Shown in pieces: positions 44,508 to 54,330 of a stretch of DNA of 64,000 nucleotides (the first letter of the stretch is position 1; each line of letters starts with the position of its first letter). The notes under the pieces are model-generated. The model made no database searches, had not been told where the DNA came from, and saw only the letters and a list, made by a program, of their open reading frames with translations. This stretch comes from Serratia quinivorans (GTDB taxonomy: Bacteria; Pseudomonadota; Gammaproteobacteria; Enterobacterales; Enterobacteriaceae), in NCBI RefSeq assembly GCF_946227985.1, contig NZ_CAMKGL010000002.1:395266-459265 (forward strand), in the 5' to 3' direction. The translations under genes were made by a program, and so were the position numbers.

Positions 44508-46157
44508 TTAGCCGAGCAGGGCTTGCAGATCCTGGTCAACGGTGGTGATCGGGCGCATGCCGAATTTTTCGTTCAGGATCGCCATCAGGTTGTCGGTCAG
44601 GAAGCCCGGTGCGGTTGGCCCAGTAACAATGTTTTTAACGCCCAATGACAACAGCGTCAGCAGAATGACGATCGCCTTTTGCTCAAACCACGACAGCACC
44701 AGGCTCAGCGGCAGTTCGTTGACCGAGCAACCGAGGGTGTCGGCGAGTTTGACCGCCAGCATGATGGCGGAATAGGCGTCGTTACACTGACCGACGTCCA
44801 GCAGGCGTGGCAAGCCTTCCAGGGTACCGAAATCCAGCTTGTTGAAGCGGTATTTGCCGCAGGCCAGCGTCATGATCAGGCAGTCTTGCGGAACGCTGCG
44901 GGCGAAGTCGGTGAAATAGCTGCGCTCATCGCGGCTACCGTCACAGCCGCCGACCAAAAAGACGTGACGCAGTTTCTTTTGCGCCACCAGGTCAATCACC
45001 GTATCGGCGGCATTGAGCAGCGTCTGGCGGCCAAAGCCGACGGTGATCATATGTTCGATTTCGGTATAGGGGAAACCACTCATGCTCTGCGCCTGAGCGA
45101 TCACCTGGCTGAAATCGTCCCCTTCCAGATGGTTGACGCCCGGCCAACCGACGATGCTGCGCGTCCAGATACGATCGCCATAGTGACCGACATTCGGATC
45201 GATAATGCAGTTAGAGGTCATCAGGATCGGGCCGGGGAATTTGGCGAACTCGGTCTGCTGGTTCTGCCAGCCACTGCCGTAGTTGCCCACCAGATGCTTG
45301 AATCTTTTCAGTTCCGGGTAGCCGTGCGCCGGCAGCATTTCACCGTGGGTGTAAACGTTCACGCCCCGGCCCTCGGTTTGCTCCAGCAACATGCGCAAAT
45401 CTTTCAGATCATGGCCCGAGATCAAAATCGCCTTGCCTGCCACCGGGCGCACGTTCACCGCACTGGGTACCGGATCGCCGTAAGCCTGAGTCTCACCGTG
45501 ATCGAGGATAGCCATCACGTTGAAGTTCATTTTACCGATGCCCATGGCGTTGTTCAGCAGGGTATCTACGTCACGTGGCTGGGTGCCGAGCCAGGCCATA
45601 AAGGCGTGGTAGTCGGCGTAGATGTGGTCATCGGACTGACCCAGCACGTGGGCGTGCTCCATATAGGCCGCAGCGCCTTTCAGGCCGTACAGGCACAGCA
45701 TGCGCAGGCCATGTACGTCGTCGCCGACCTCGGCTTTATCGGTATTGAGGGCAAACTGTGCGGCCTGCTGTAGCAGCGAAGGCATATCATCGCCGGCCAA
45801 CTGCAGACTGGCCAATGGGTGTTCGACACGGACGCTGGCATCCAGCAGACGGCAGCGGGTGGCCAGGGATTCGCGCAGGGCGATGGTTTCGCGTGCGTAA
45901 CCGATGATGCGATCTGAATCGAAGTTGACGTTGGTCAGGGTAGAAAAGAAAGCGCGCGGGGCAAAGCTGTCGATATCATGATCGACGATCCCGAGCGCCC
46001 GGGCTTGCAGCGCCCAGGCGGAAAGCCCCTGTAACGCCGCAACTAACAGATCCTGCAGGTCGGAGGTTTCCGCCGTTTTGCCGCACATGCCCTGGGCATA
46101 AGAGCAGCCGTTGCCTGCCGGGGTACGGATGGTTTGTTCACATTGCACACAAAACAT
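44508..46157 (-). CDS. hcp: Hydroxylamine reductase / hybrid-cluster protein
   Basis: This 549-aa cytoplasmic protein carries a [4Fe-4S] (or [2Fe-2S]) cluster and a hybrid 4Fe-2S-2O cluster. It reduces NO and hydroxylamine and acts in S-nitrosylation under anaerobic conditions. The N-terminal cysteines are C3, C6, C18 and C25 ([17 protein letters not shown]); the hybrid-cluster cysteines lie in the C-terminal half (e.g. [28 protein letters not shown]). It matches E. coli Hcp (550 aa). The ATG at 46157 follows GGAAGCG. Upstream lie NsrR- and FNR-like sites, the known controls of hcp-hcr. Confidence 0.95.
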   Translation of the reverse strand: MFCVQCEQTIRTPAGNGCSYAQGMCGKTAETSDLQDLLVAALQGLSAWALQARALGIVDHDIDSFAPRAFFSTLTNVNFDSDRIIGYARETIALRESLATRCRLLDASVRVEHPLASLQLAGDDMPSLLQQAAQFALNTDKAEVGDDVHGLRMLCLYGLKGAAAYMEHAHVLGQSDDHIYADYHAFMAWLGTQPRDVDTLLNNAMGIGKMNFNVMAILDHGETQAYGDPVPSAVNVRPVAGKAILISGHDLKDLRMLLEQTEGRGVNVYTHGEMLPAHGYPELKRFKHLVGNYGSGWQNQQTEFAKFPGPILMTSNCIIDPNVGHYGDRIWTRSIVGWPGVNHLEGDDFSQVIAQAQSMSGFPYTEIEHMITVGFGRQTLLNAADTVIDLVAQKKLRHVFLVGGCDGSRDERSYFTDFARSVPQDCLIMTLACGKYRFNKLDFGTLEGLPRLLDVGQCNDAYSAIMLAVKLADTLGCSVNELPLSLVLSWFEQKAIVILLTLLSLGVKNIVTGPTAPGFLTDNLMAILNEKFGMRPITTVDQDLQALLG

Positions 46158-46173
46158 AATCGCTTCCTTTTTA

Positions 46174-46196
46174 AAGTTGCATTTATAATGCTTGTT
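46174..46196 (-). promoter_or_regulatory. NsrR-type site upstream of hcp
   Basis: The 23-bp element at 46174-46196 begins AAGTTGCATTT and agrees at 19 of 23 positions with the NsrR palindrome (half-site AAGATGCATTT). It lies 16 bp before the hcp start codon. Confidence 0.65.
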
Positions 46197-46257
46197 TAAG
46201 AGCATAGATCGGCAACCAGGGCTTAAAAAGGCTTTTGTGATGCTACCAAGGGCAAGT

Positions 46258-46271
46258 TTGATTTAGCGCAA
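46258..46271 (-). promoter_or_regulatory. FNR-like site upstream of hcp
   Basis: TTGAT-TTAG-CGCAA has one perfect half-site and one degenerate half-site of the FNR consensus TTGAT-N4-ATCAA, about 100 bp before hcp. Confidence 0.5.
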
Positions 46272-46328
46272 TTTTACCGTGCGGATGGGAATTATTACGT
46301 TTTCCGGGGGCGGTCCCCCGGAGAAGGG

Positions 46329-47225
46329 TCAAGAGAACAGGGCGATCAGTACCGGTGCCAGCAGGCTGAGCAGAAAGCCATGCACGATGGCCGGTGGCAC
46401 TATCTCCATACCCCCGCTGCGCTGCAGCACCGGCAGGGTAAAGTCCATGGAGGTGGCGCCGCACAGACCCAGCGCTGACGAGCGGCTACGACGTACCAGC
46501 GTGGGGATCAGCACTATGGCTACCAGTTCACGCGCCAAATCGTTAAAGAAGGCTGCGCTACCCAACACCGGGCCATAGGCGTCGGTGATTAAAATGCCGG
46601 AAAGCGAATACCAGCCAAAACCGGACGCCATGGCCAGCCCGGCCTTAATCGGCAGCCCCAGCAGTTGTGCCGCCAGCGCACCACCGGCCAGTGAACTGAT
46701 CGTCACTACCACGGCCACTATCATGCCACGCCGGTTGAGCACTATTTGGCGTAGCGTCATGCCGCTGTTGCGCAGTTGGATGCCAACCAGCAGCAGCAGG
46801 AAGATCAAGGCGTATTCGCTGCCTTTGTTGGCAAACTGCAGCCATTGCCACTGGGTCAGGCCGAGCAGGAAGCCGCCGAGAACCACGCCGCAAAGCTTGA
46901 GCGATTCGAGCGCCATATGCAGGCGTGAGGGCAGCTTTTCCTGTTTATGGCTGTTGTGCCACGGCATTTTGCGTTCCAGCAGTGCCAGCATCAGCAAACT
47001 GGCGGCGAGAATGCACAGGAAGAACACCGAAGCATACTGGAATATCAATACCAGGTTGCTGCTCAGATCCTCAAGAAAAGCCAGGCTGATACCCATGAAA
47101 AACAGGATCACGTAGACCATCCAGCTCAGCAGGCGGTTGATGGTTTGCAGTAACGTCCGGCTACGTAACGCAATGAGATAACCGGCAATCAGCGGTAACA
47201 GAATAATCAGCAGTCCTGAATACAT
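46329..47225 (-). CDS. lysO: Lysine exporter LysO
   Basis: This 298-aa inner-membrane protein (DUF340) exports L-lysine and thialysine in E. coli (299 aa). About eight helices are visible. Conserved polar residues lie in VGIQLRNSGM, FGWYSLSGILITDAYGP and FFNDLARELVAI. The frame is open 60 codons upstream, but the ATG at 47225 begins the hydrophobic MYSGLLIILLPLIAGY and matches the family. It is divergent from ybjD. No lysine-riboswitch pattern was seen upstream. Confidence 0.92.
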   Translation of the reverse strand: MYSGLLIILLPLIAGYLIALRSRTLLQTINRLLSWMVYVILFFMGISLAFLEDLSSNLVLIFQYASVFFLCILAASLLMLALLERKMPWHNSHKQEKLPSRLHMALESLKLCGVVLGGFLLGLTQWQWLQFANKGSEYALIFLLLLVGIQLRNSGMTLRQIVLNRRGMIVAVVVTISSLAGGALAAQLLGLPIKAGLAMASGFGWYSLSGILITDAYGPVLGSAAFFNDLARELVAIVLIPTLVRRSRSSALGLCGATSMDFTLPVLQRSGGMEIVPPAIVHGFLLSLLAPVLIALFS

Positions 47226-47417
47226 GGTGAAACTTGCGTCCTTTGTTCTGAGGGCAGCGCCTGGATGAGCGGCGAGGCCCCACACGCTAACCAAAACCAC
47301 GTCCGGAGTAAAGCGGCAGATTTGACGTCGTCCGCTTGACCTGCAAGGGGTTTTTTGACCATGCTCTGAGGAGGCCACCCCATTAAGGACGGTGACCGCG
47401 CGCACGGGAGGCGACAG

Positions 47418-49082
47418 ATGTTCTTAGAGCGAATCGAGATTGTAGGTTTCCGCGGCATTAACCGGTTGTCACTGATGCTGGACGACAACACGCTGCTGCT
47501 CGGTGAAAATGCCTGGGGTAAATCCAGCCTGCTTGACGCGCTGACTCTGCTGCTGGCACCGGAACCCAAGCTGTACCGTTTTGAAGCGCACGATTTCCAT
47601 TTCCCACCCGGTGAGGAAGAGGCCAAAGATCGGCACTTGCAGGTGGTATTTACCTTCTGTGAGAAAGATATCGGCCATGCTCACCTACCGCGTTACCGCC
47701 ACCTGTCGCCGCTGTGGGTCAAGGGCGGGGATAACCTGAACCGCATTTATTATCGCTGCGAAGGTGAACTGGCCGATGACGGCACGGTGTGTACCTGGCG
47801 CGGTTTCCTGGATGCCGACGGCAATGCGATGCAGTTGCACCATATTGAGCAATTGGCACACGCCATTATCCGTATCCACCCGGTACTGCGCCTGCGCGAT
47901 GCGCGCTTTATCCGCCGCCTGCGGCCCAGCACGTTAAATGATGAACACCCGGCCGATAATAAGGCGCTGGCCCAGCAGTTGGATCAACTGACGCGTGAGC
48001 TGGTGCGCAACCCGCAAAAGCTGACGAATGCCGAACTGCGCCAGGGGCTGGCGGCTATGCAGCAACTTTTGGAACATTACTTTGCCGAGCAGGGGTCGCA
48101 GGTGACGCGGCCGCGCCGAAAACGCCTGGATCAAGATCAGGATCAACAGGCATGGCGCTCGCTGGACAGTATCAACCGTATGGTGGCCGAACCCAATAGT
48201 CGCAGCATGCGTCTTATTTTACTGGGCATGTTTTCTACGCTGTTACAGGCCAAGGGCAGCGTCAAACTGGATCCGCACGCCCGGCCGCTGCTGTTGGTGG
48301 AGGACCCGGAAACGCGCCTGCATCCGATCATGCTGTCGGTGGCCTGGGGGTTGCTTAACCAGCTGCCGCTGCAACGCATCACCACCACTAACTCCAGCGA
48401 ACTGGTGTCCCTGGTGCCGGTTGAGCACGTTTGTCGGTTGGTGCGTGAGTCGGGACGGGTGGCCACTTATCGTCTTGGGCCACGCGGCCTGGGGCCGGAG
48501 GATGGGCGACGCATTTCTTTTCATATTCGTTTTAATCGGCCGTCGTCGCTGTTTGCCCGTTGTTGGCTGCTGGTAGAAGGCGAAACCGAAGTCTGGCTGC
48601 TCAACGAGCTGGCTCGCCAGTGTGGTTATCATTTTGAGGCGGAAGGGGTACGGGTGATCGAGTTCGCCCAGTGCGGCCTGAAGCCGCTGCTGAGGTTCGC
48701 CCGGCGTATGGGCATTGAGTGGCATGCGTTGGTGGATGGCGATGAAGCGGGGCGCAAATACGCCGGCACCGTCCGCGGCATGCTGGATAACCATGAGTAT
48801 AACGAGCGTGACCGGCTGACCGCGTTACCCGCGCCGGATATGGAACACTTTATGTTCCGTGAAGGTTTTAGCCCGGTCTATTACCGGGTCGCCTCCGTGC
48901 CAAGCAATGCTCAAATGCCGGTACGCAAGGTGATCCTCAAGGCAGTGCATCACTCCTCGAAGCCCGACCTGGCCATCGAGGTGGCGATGCAGGCGGGCGA
49001 GTGGGGCACGGACTCGGTGCCGCCCTTGCTGAAAAAAATGTTCTCCCGCGTGATCTGGCTGGCGCGCGGTCGGGCCGACTAG
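47418..49082 (+). CDS. ybjD: YbjD, OLD-family ATPase/TOPRIM protein
   Basis: This 554-aa protein has an SMC-like ATPase with Walker A GENAWGKSSL near residue 34 and the LLLVEDPE Walker B-type segment about residue 295. A TOPRIM-type domain follows (LLVEGETEVWLLNELA and ALVDGDEAGRKYA). It matches E. coli YbjD (552 aa, DUF2813). OLD-family proteins are nucleases linked to phage defence in some hosts; YbjD itself has no settled role. The start at 47418 follows GGAGGCGAC. Its stop overlaps the convergent ybjX stop by 4 bp. Confidence 0.92.
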   Translation: MFLERIEIVGFRGINRLSLMLDDNTLLLGENAWGKSSLLDALTLLLAPEPKLYRFEAHDFHFPPGEEEAKDRHLQVVFTFCEKDIGHAHLPRYRHLSPLWVKGGDNLNRIYYRCEGELADDGTVCTWRGFLDADGNAMQLHHIEQLAHAIIRIHPVLRLRDARFIRRLRPSTLNDEHPADNKALAQQLDQLTRELVRNPQKLTNAELRQGLAAMQQLLEHYFAEQGSQVTRPRRKRLDQDQDQQAWRSLDSINRMVAEPNSRSMRLILLGMFSTLLQAKGSVKLDPHARPLLLVEDPETRLHPIMLSVAWGLLNQLPLQRITTTNSSELVSLVPVEHVCRLVRESGRVATYRLGPRGLGPEDGRRISFHIRFNRPSSLFARCWLLVEGETEVWLLNELARQCGYHFEAEGVRVIEFAQCGLKPLLRFARRMGIEWHALVDGDEAGRKYAGTVRGMLDNHEYNERDRLTALPAPDMEHFMFREGFSPVYYRVASVPSNAQMPVRKVILKAVHHSSKPDLAIEVAMQAGEWGTDSVPPLLKKMFSRVIWLARGRAD

Positions 49083-50047
49083 GCCCCGGAAAAACAGGGC
49101 TGGGTGCTGAAGTGCTCGGCCATCCCTTGTTCCAGCTGGTCCAGCAGTTGGTAACGACGGCGGTATTCTGCACGTTTTTTGCTGACTACCTGATCGATCG
49201 GTTTACGGGCGATCTGTTCCGGCAGCAGGAAATAGCCGCTTTCCAGCATTTTTCCGCCCATCGATGTCCAGAATTGATCGTAATCGGCATGCAGCTGGTC
49301 TTTCTTTTTACTGTGATAACGCCAGTTTTGATAGATATGGGTGGCGTTGCCGACTGCGACAATTTGCTGAATACCCAAATGGCGCGCCAGAGTACAGATT
49401 CCTTCCAGCGCCAGGCGTTTCGGGAACAGTCCGTGACATTCTTTGGTGGTCTGCTGGATTTCCGCATGCGGTACCTGCTGATTGGCGCCCTGTATCCCCC
49501 CGATAAACAGCGTCGGTCGCTGCTGATAGTGCATCAGCGCGAAGGTGATCTCGGCCAGCATGATGCCGTTGGCGTTACGCAGCAGCAGGGTGGCTTCCCC
49601 TTCTTTATTCAGGTGATCGATGGACGCCAGTTCCAGTGAAACCGTTTCGCCGCTCTTGCCGCTGGCTTTGGCCAGTACAAAGGTTTTATTCAGATGACCG
49701 AGCAGCATTTTCATCGGCATGCGTTGCTTGCTGAGAGCGTAATGATCGCGCAAGGCGAACAGATTCTCGATTTTGCTCATATTCGCCGCCAGATAAGGGC
49801 GATGCAGTTTGCATGGCAGATTGGGTTGCGCCTTCAGTATTTCATCCAGTAACGGGTTGGATGCCAGGGTGTTGAGCAGAGCGCTGGTGGTCGGCCAGCG
49901 AAATAATGAACGGCCAATAAACTTCAGGCGGAATGATGTTTTCTTCCAGGCTTTGCTGGGTGCCTTGTCGCCATTGGCCAGCGCCGTCATCAATTGCCAG
50001 CCGTTAAGCGGGCGTGCAGATACGAGTGGATAGCTGAGCTGAGACAT
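49079..50047 (-). CDS. ybjX: YbjX, VirK-like DUF535 protein
   Basis: This 322-aa protein matches the VirK/YbjX family. The family is linked to resistance to cationic peptides and is PhoP-regulated in Salmonella (somA/ybjX). Motifs include the strand segment ALMHYQQRPTLFIGGIQGA and the end KKRAEYRRRYQLLDQL. No signal peptide is evident. I looked for a PhoP box (GTTTA repeat) upstream and found only weak partial matches. It is followed by a convergent overlap with ybjD. Confidence 0.9.
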   Translation of the reverse strand: MSQLSYPLVSARPLNGWQLMTALANGDKAPSKAWKKTSFRLKFIGRSLFRWPTTSALLNTLASNPLLDEILKAQPNLPCKLHRPYLAANMSKIENLFALRDHYALSKQRMPMKMLLGHLNKTFVLAKASGKSGETVSLELASIDHLNKEGEATLLLRNANGIMLAEITFALMHYQQRPTLFIGGIQGANQQVPHAEIQQTTKECHGLFPKRLALEGICTLARHLGIQQIVAVGNATHIYQNWRYHSKKKDQLHADYDQFWTSMGGKMLESGYFLLPEQIARKPIDQVVSKKRAEYRRRYQLLDQLEQGMAEHFSTQPCFSGA

Positions 50048-50238
50048 GATGAAATCCTTGGCTGTGTTGAATGGCGCTATTTCACCAAGCCTTCACTAAA
50101 CGGGAGTTCAATGCAGAATGTAACCAAGGGTGTCTCCACATTGTGTTGAACCAAGGTTTAGTTATTCATCATCGTGCGTGATAATTTACCTCCGCTGTCG
50201 CTGTTGGCAGCATGAATTGCAACAGGCAGGAACCTATT

Positions 50239-51354
50239 TTGACGTGGTTTAAAGGACATAAGCGACGCTGGCTCATGGCGCTAATCGTATTGGTGGCGAT
50301 CGTTGCGATGGCGGCCTGGCACTTCAGCCATCCGGCCCCCATTCCATTTAAAACGGTAAAGGTGGTCAAGGGCGACCTACAGCAAAACGTACTGGCGACT
50401 GGACAGCTTGACGCGGTACGCAAGGTCGACGTGGGTGCGCAGGTTAGTGGGCAGTTGGAAAGCCTGTATGTCGAGATCGGCGATCGGGTTAAAAAGGGTC
50501 AGCTGCTTGGGGTTATCGATCCTCAACAGGCGCAAAACAGCATCCGTGAGGGCGAGGCGACGTTGCGTGAGCTGCACGCCCAGTTGCAACAGGCGCAGGC
50601 TGAGCAACAGCTGGCGGCGGTAACGCTGCAGCGTAATCAGGCGTTGGCCAAATTGCAGGCGGTGTCACGCCAGGATCTGGATCAGGCGGCGACACAACTG
50701 GCGGTGAAGAAGGCGCAAGTGGGGACTATTCAGGCACAGATCGCCAGGAATCAGGCCAGCCTGGATACCGCCAAGATCAATCTGGCGTTTACCCGTATAG
50801 AAGCACCGATGGACGGGGACGTGGTGCAAATCACCACGCTCCAGGGCCAGACGGTGATTGCCGCGCAGCAGGCTCCGAACATTTTGACGCTGGCGGATCT
50901 CAGCACCATGCTGGTGAAGGCCCAGGTGTCGGAAGCGGACGTCATCAGCCTCAAGCCGGGCCAAAAAGCCTGGTTTACCGTGTTGGGCGATCCTGACCGA
51001 CGCTTTGACGGCGTGCTGAAAGATATTCAGCCAACACCGGAAAAGGTCAATAACGCCATTTTTTACTATGCGCGTTTTGAAGTGCCCAATCCCGAGGGAT
51101 TATTGCGACTGCAGATGACGGCACAGGTACATATTCAACTGGCGGGCGTCAATCAGGTGCAGGTCATTCCTCTGGCAGCGTTGGGCGATCAAATCGCCGA
51201 TAATCGCTACCATGTTTCGATATTGAAACAGGGCAAGGAGGAAAAGCGCGAGGTGGCCATTGGCCTGCGTAATAATATCGACGTGCAAATTCTCAGCGGA
51301 CTGAACATTGGCGATGAAGTGATTGTCAGCCGTGGCGGCGCGGAGGCTCTCTGA
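50239..51354 (+). CDS. macA: Macrolide efflux periplasmic adaptor MacA
   Basis: This membrane-fusion protein links MacB to TolC. I choose the TTG at 50239 ([11 protein letters not shown]): it has an AGGAA site six bases upstream and gives 371 aa, the length of E. coli MacA. The ATG at 50212 would add nine residues. An N-terminal anchor helix ([17 protein letters not shown]) is followed by a lipoyl-like domain ([17 protein letters not shown]), a coiled-coil hairpin (about residues 95-165, rich in Gln and Ala) and a beta-barrel. Its stop overlaps the macB start (TGATG). Confidence 0.92.
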   Translation: MTWFKGHKRRWLMALIVLVAIVAMAAWHFSHPAPIPFKTVKVVKGDLQQNVLATGQLDAVRKVDVGAQVSGQLESLYVEIGDRVKKGQLLGVIDPQQAQNSIREGEATLRELHAQLQQAQAEQQLAAVTLQRNQALAKLQAVSRQDLDQAATQLAVKKAQVGTIQAQIARNQASLDTAKINLAFTRIEAPMDGDVVQITTLQGQTVIAAQQAPNILTLADLSTMLVKAQVSEADVISLKPGQKAWFTVLGDPDRRFDGVLKDIQPTPEKVNNAIFYYARFEVPNPEGLLRLQMTAQVHIQLAGVNQVQVIPLAALGDQIADNRYHVSILKQGKEEKREVAIGLRNNIDVQILSGLNIGDEVIVSRGGAEAL

Positions 51355-53300
51355 TGGCCGCGCTGTTGGAACTGAGCGGCATCAGCCGTAGCTATCAGTC
51401 GGGCGATCAGACCGTAGCGGTGCTGAAGGGCGTGAGCCTGAGCATCAATGCCGGTGAAATGGTGGCGATTATGGGCGCCTCCGGCTCCGGCAAGTCGACG
51501 CTGATGAATATTCTTGGCTGTCTGGATAAGCCCAGCGCCGGCGTCTATCGGGTGGCCGGGCAGGACGTAGCGACGCTCGATGGTGATGCGCTGGCCCGGC
51601 TGCGGCGTGAGCATTTCGGTTTTATCTTCCAGCGTTATCATTTACTGCCTCATCTGAGTGCGGCGCATAATGTTGAAGTCCCGGCGGTCTATGCCGGACT
51701 GGGTAAGGCAGCGCGGCGCGAGCGTGCGATTGCGCTGTTACAGCGTTTGGGGCTGGGTGAACGCGTTGGCTACCGGCCAAGCCAGCTTTCCGGCGGCCAG
51801 CAGCAACGGGTCAGTATTGCCCGTGCGCTGATGAACGGGGGGCAGGTGATCCTGGCGGATGAACCGACCGGTGCCCTCGACAGCCATTCTGGCGAGGAGG
51901 TGATGACCATCCTCAAGCAACTGCGTGAGCAGGGGCATACGGTGATTATCGTCACTCACGATCCGGCGGTGGCCCAGCAGGCTGAGCGGATTATTGAAAT
52001 TCGCGACGGAGAGATCATTGCCGATTCACGCCCGGATCGGCAGATCAACCCGAACGCCAAACCGCTGGATATGGTGGCGCCGGCACCGTCATGGCAGCAA
52101 ACGATCGGCCGTTTTCGTGAGGCATTGGTGATGGCCTGGCGAGCGATGGCGGCAAGTAAAATGCGTACTGCGCTGACCATGCTGGGCATTATTATCGGCA
52201 TTGCCTCGGTGGTGTCTATCCTGGTGATCGGCGATGCCGCCAAACAGATGGTGCTGGCGGATATCAAGTCCATCGGTACCAATACGGTCGACATTTACCC
52301 CGGCAAGGACTTCGGCGACGACGATCCGACCTTCCGCCAGGCACTGAAATACGACGATCTTGAGGCACTGCGCGAGCAGCCTTACGTCAATGCGTTATCA
52401 CCCACGATTGCCAGCAGCATGCGGCTGCGCTTGGGTAATGTCGATGTGGCGGCCAATGTTACCGGGGTCAGCGAACAGTTTTTCCGCGTCTACGGCATGA
52501 CCTTCACCCAGGGCGTCGGTATTGATCAACTGCAGGTGCAATCGCAGTCGCAAACGGTGGTCATCGACGCCAATACCCAGCGCCGGTTATTCCCAAACCA
52601 AAAGGACGTGGTAGGTCAGGTGATCCTGGTGGGCAATATGCCGGCGACGGTGGTTGGCGTGGCAAAGGAGAAGCAGTCGATGTTCGGCAGCAGCAAGACG
52701 CTGAACGTCTGGGTGCCCTACAGCACTATGGCCAACCGGCTGATGGGCAACGCCTATTTTGATTCGATTACCGTGCGTATCCGTGAGGGTTACAATAGCC
52801 AGGAAGCGGAGCAGAAATTGACGCGTCTGCTGACGCTGCGCCATGGCAAGAAAGACATTTTCACCTACAACATGGACAGCCTGGTGCAGACCGCAGAAAA
52901 AACCACGCGCACGCTTCAACTGTTCCTGACGTTGGTGGCGGTGATTTCACTGGTGGTTGGCGGGATCGGCGTGATGAACATCATGTTGGTGTCGGTGACG
53001 GAGCGCACTCGCGAGATCGGCATTCGTATGGCGGTAGGCGCTCGCTCCGGGGACGTGTTGCAGCAGTTTCTGATTGAAGCGGTGCTGGTATGTCTGGTAG
53101 GCGGTGCCCTGGGCATTACGCTGTCGTTTGCCATTGGCCTGCTGGTGCAGCTTGTTCTGCCAGGCTGGCAGATCAGTTTCCCACCGGCGGCGTTGTTGAG
53201 TGCGTTTGTCTGCTCTACCGCCATCGGTGTGGTGTTTGGCTATCTGCCGGCACGCAGCGCAGCGCGGCTTAACCCGATTGACGCGCTGGCACGTGAATAG
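51354..53300 (+). CDS. macB: Macrolide/peptide ABC exporter MacB
   Basis: This 648-aa inner-membrane ABC protein is the same length as E. coli MacB. It has Walker [10 protein letters not shown] near residue 42, signature LSGGQQQR and Walker [11 protein letters not shown]. Four membrane helices follow, with a large periplasmic domain (about residues 295-520) between the first and second. With MacA and TolC it exports macrolides, enterotoxin STII or haem precursors in various enterics. It is translationally coupled to macA. Confidence 0.95.
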   Translation: MAALLELSGISRSYQSGDQTVAVLKGVSLSINAGEMVAIMGASGSGKSTLMNILGCLDKPSAGVYRVAGQDVATLDGDALARLRREHFGFIFQRYHLLPHLSAAHNVEVPAVYAGLGKAARRERAIALLQRLGLGERVGYRPSQLSGGQQQRVSIARALMNGGQVILADEPTGALDSHSGEEVMTILKQLREQGHTVIIVTHDPAVAQQAERIIEIRDGEIIADSRPDRQINPNAKPLDMVAPAPSWQQTIGRFREALVMAWRAMAASKMRTALTMLGIIIGIASVVSILVIGDAAKQMVLADIKSIGTNTVDIYPGKDFGDDDPTFRQALKYDDLEALREQPYVNALSPTIASSMRLRLGNVDVAANVTGVSEQFFRVYGMTFTQGVGIDQLQVQSQSQTVVIDANTQRRLFPNQKDVVGQVILVGNMPATVVGVAKEKQSMFGSSKTLNVWVPYSTMANRLMGNAYFDSITVRIREGYNSQEAEQKLTRLLTLRHGKKDIFTYNMDSLVQTAEKTTRTLQLFLTLVAVISLVVGGIGVMNIMLVSVTERTREIGIRMAVGARSGDVLQQFLIEAVLVCLVGGALGITLSFAIGLLVQLVLPGWQISFPPAALLSAFVCSTAIGVVFGYLPARSAARLNPIDALARE

Positions 53301-53339
53301 CCTGGCCTGTCCTATTGACATTCATAGGGCATAATAAAA

Positions 53340-53371
53340 AATGCCAGTCATACGGCGGCTGGCATTCTTTT
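53340..53371. terminator. Bidirectional terminator macB/cspD
   Basis: AATGCCAG (53340-53347) pairs with CTGGCATT (53359-53366), flanked by A6 and CTTTT runs, between convergent genes. Confidence 0.85.
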
Positions 53372-53401
53372 CGCTGTTTCAGACTGACTCGGTGGAAGCG
53401 T

Positions 53402-53623
53402 TTAGGCCAACGCCTCGCTTTCCACTGGCACAATAAGACTCGCATGATTCCCTTTTGGCCCCTGGTGCACGTCAAAACTGACCTGTTGGCCAGCTTTTAG
53501 CGTCCGGTACCCATCCATCTTAATCGTAGAATAGTGGGCGAATATGTCTTCGCCACCGCCTTCAGGACAAATAAACCCAAACCCTTTGGCGTTGTTGAAC
53601 CATTTAACAGTACCCGTCTCCAT
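53402..53623 (-). CDS. cspD: Cold-shock-like protein CspD
   Basis: This 73-aa OB-fold protein has the RNP1 motif KGFGFI and RNP2-like DIFAHYS. CspD is a DNA-replication inhibitor made in stationary phase in E. coli, and is not cold induced. It has the typical METGTVKWFNNAKGFGF start. It is divergent from clpS, as in E. coli. Confidence 0.94.
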   Translation of the reverse strand: METGTVKWFNNAKGFGFICPEGGGEDIFAHYSTIKMDGYRTLKAGQQVSFDVHQGPKGNHASLIVPVESEALA

Positions 53624-53982
53624 GCTTTTACATCCCTCGCAACGCTATTTTTAGGTGAGATGAATAACTGAATTCGCACCCGCCAGTGGCAGGCGGCAGA
53701 TGAGCCTGAAAGTGGTTAAAACACCACCAGCCCATGAATTTACACTCTAGAGCAAATGATTATCACGTCAAGTGATCGGCTTTTGTCGGCAGCGAGCAGT
53801 TCATCAAAGTTTGAAGCAGGTAACGCTATTGACATTGTTTGGTAACAATTCGTCAGAGATATTTGCGCACGTTCCAGTGCGGCGGGATGCCGGCGAAGAT
53901 GATAAAATAGTATGGATACCCCACTTTGAATAACCGGAACCTGTCCCCATATAAAAGGACAGAGCAGAGAAGATGAGCAGCG
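53624..53982. other. Divergent intergenic region cspD-clpS
   Basis: This 359-bp region carries the promoters of both genes and a GC-rich small hairpin near 53878-53895. No coding potential or clear operator was seen. Confidence 0.45.
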
Positions 53983-54303
53983 ATGGGCAATAACAACGAT
54001 TGGCTAAATTTTGAACACTTGGCCGAAGAAAAACAAATCGATGCGGTAAAACCGCCGTCTATGTATAAAGTTATACTTAACAACGACGATTACACACCGA
54101 TGGAATTTGTGATTGACGTTCTGCAAAAGTTCTTTTCTTATGATATTGAACGCGCAACGCAACTGATGCTCACGGTCCACTATCAAGGCAAGGCGATCTG
54201 CGGTGTATTTACCGCCGAGGTGGCGGAAACCAAAGTCGTGCATGTGAACCGTTATGCCAGGGAGAACGAGCATCCGTTGCTTTGTACGCTGGAAAAAGCC
54301 TGA
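53983..54303 (+). CDS. clpS: ClpS adaptor protein
   Basis: This 106-aa N-recognin binds N-end-rule substrates (Leu, Phe, Trp, Tyr at the N-terminus) and delivers them to ClpAP. The acidic binding-pocket residues lie in [12 protein letters not shown] and the [10 protein letters not shown] helix. It is the same length as E. coli ClpS. clpA starts 27 bp downstream. Its supply of Leu/Phe-tagged substrates depends on aat, which is frameshifted about 3 kb downstream. Confidence 0.95.
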   Translation: MGNNNDWLNFEHLAEEKQIDAVKPPSMYKVILNNDDYTPMEFVIDVLQKFFSYDIERATQLMLTVHYQGKAICGVFTAEVAETKVVHVNRYARENEHPLLCTLEKA

Positions 54304-54330
54304 ATAAGGCAATCTATTGGGGAGGTGCTT

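Noticed and set aside
47226-47417. Lysine riboswitch before lysO
   Set aside because: The region lacks the conserved lysine-riboswitch core, and much of it must hold the ybjD promoter.
50048-50211. PhoP box upstream of ybjX
   Set aside because: GGTTTA occurs once, but the second repeat at 5-bp spacing is too poor.
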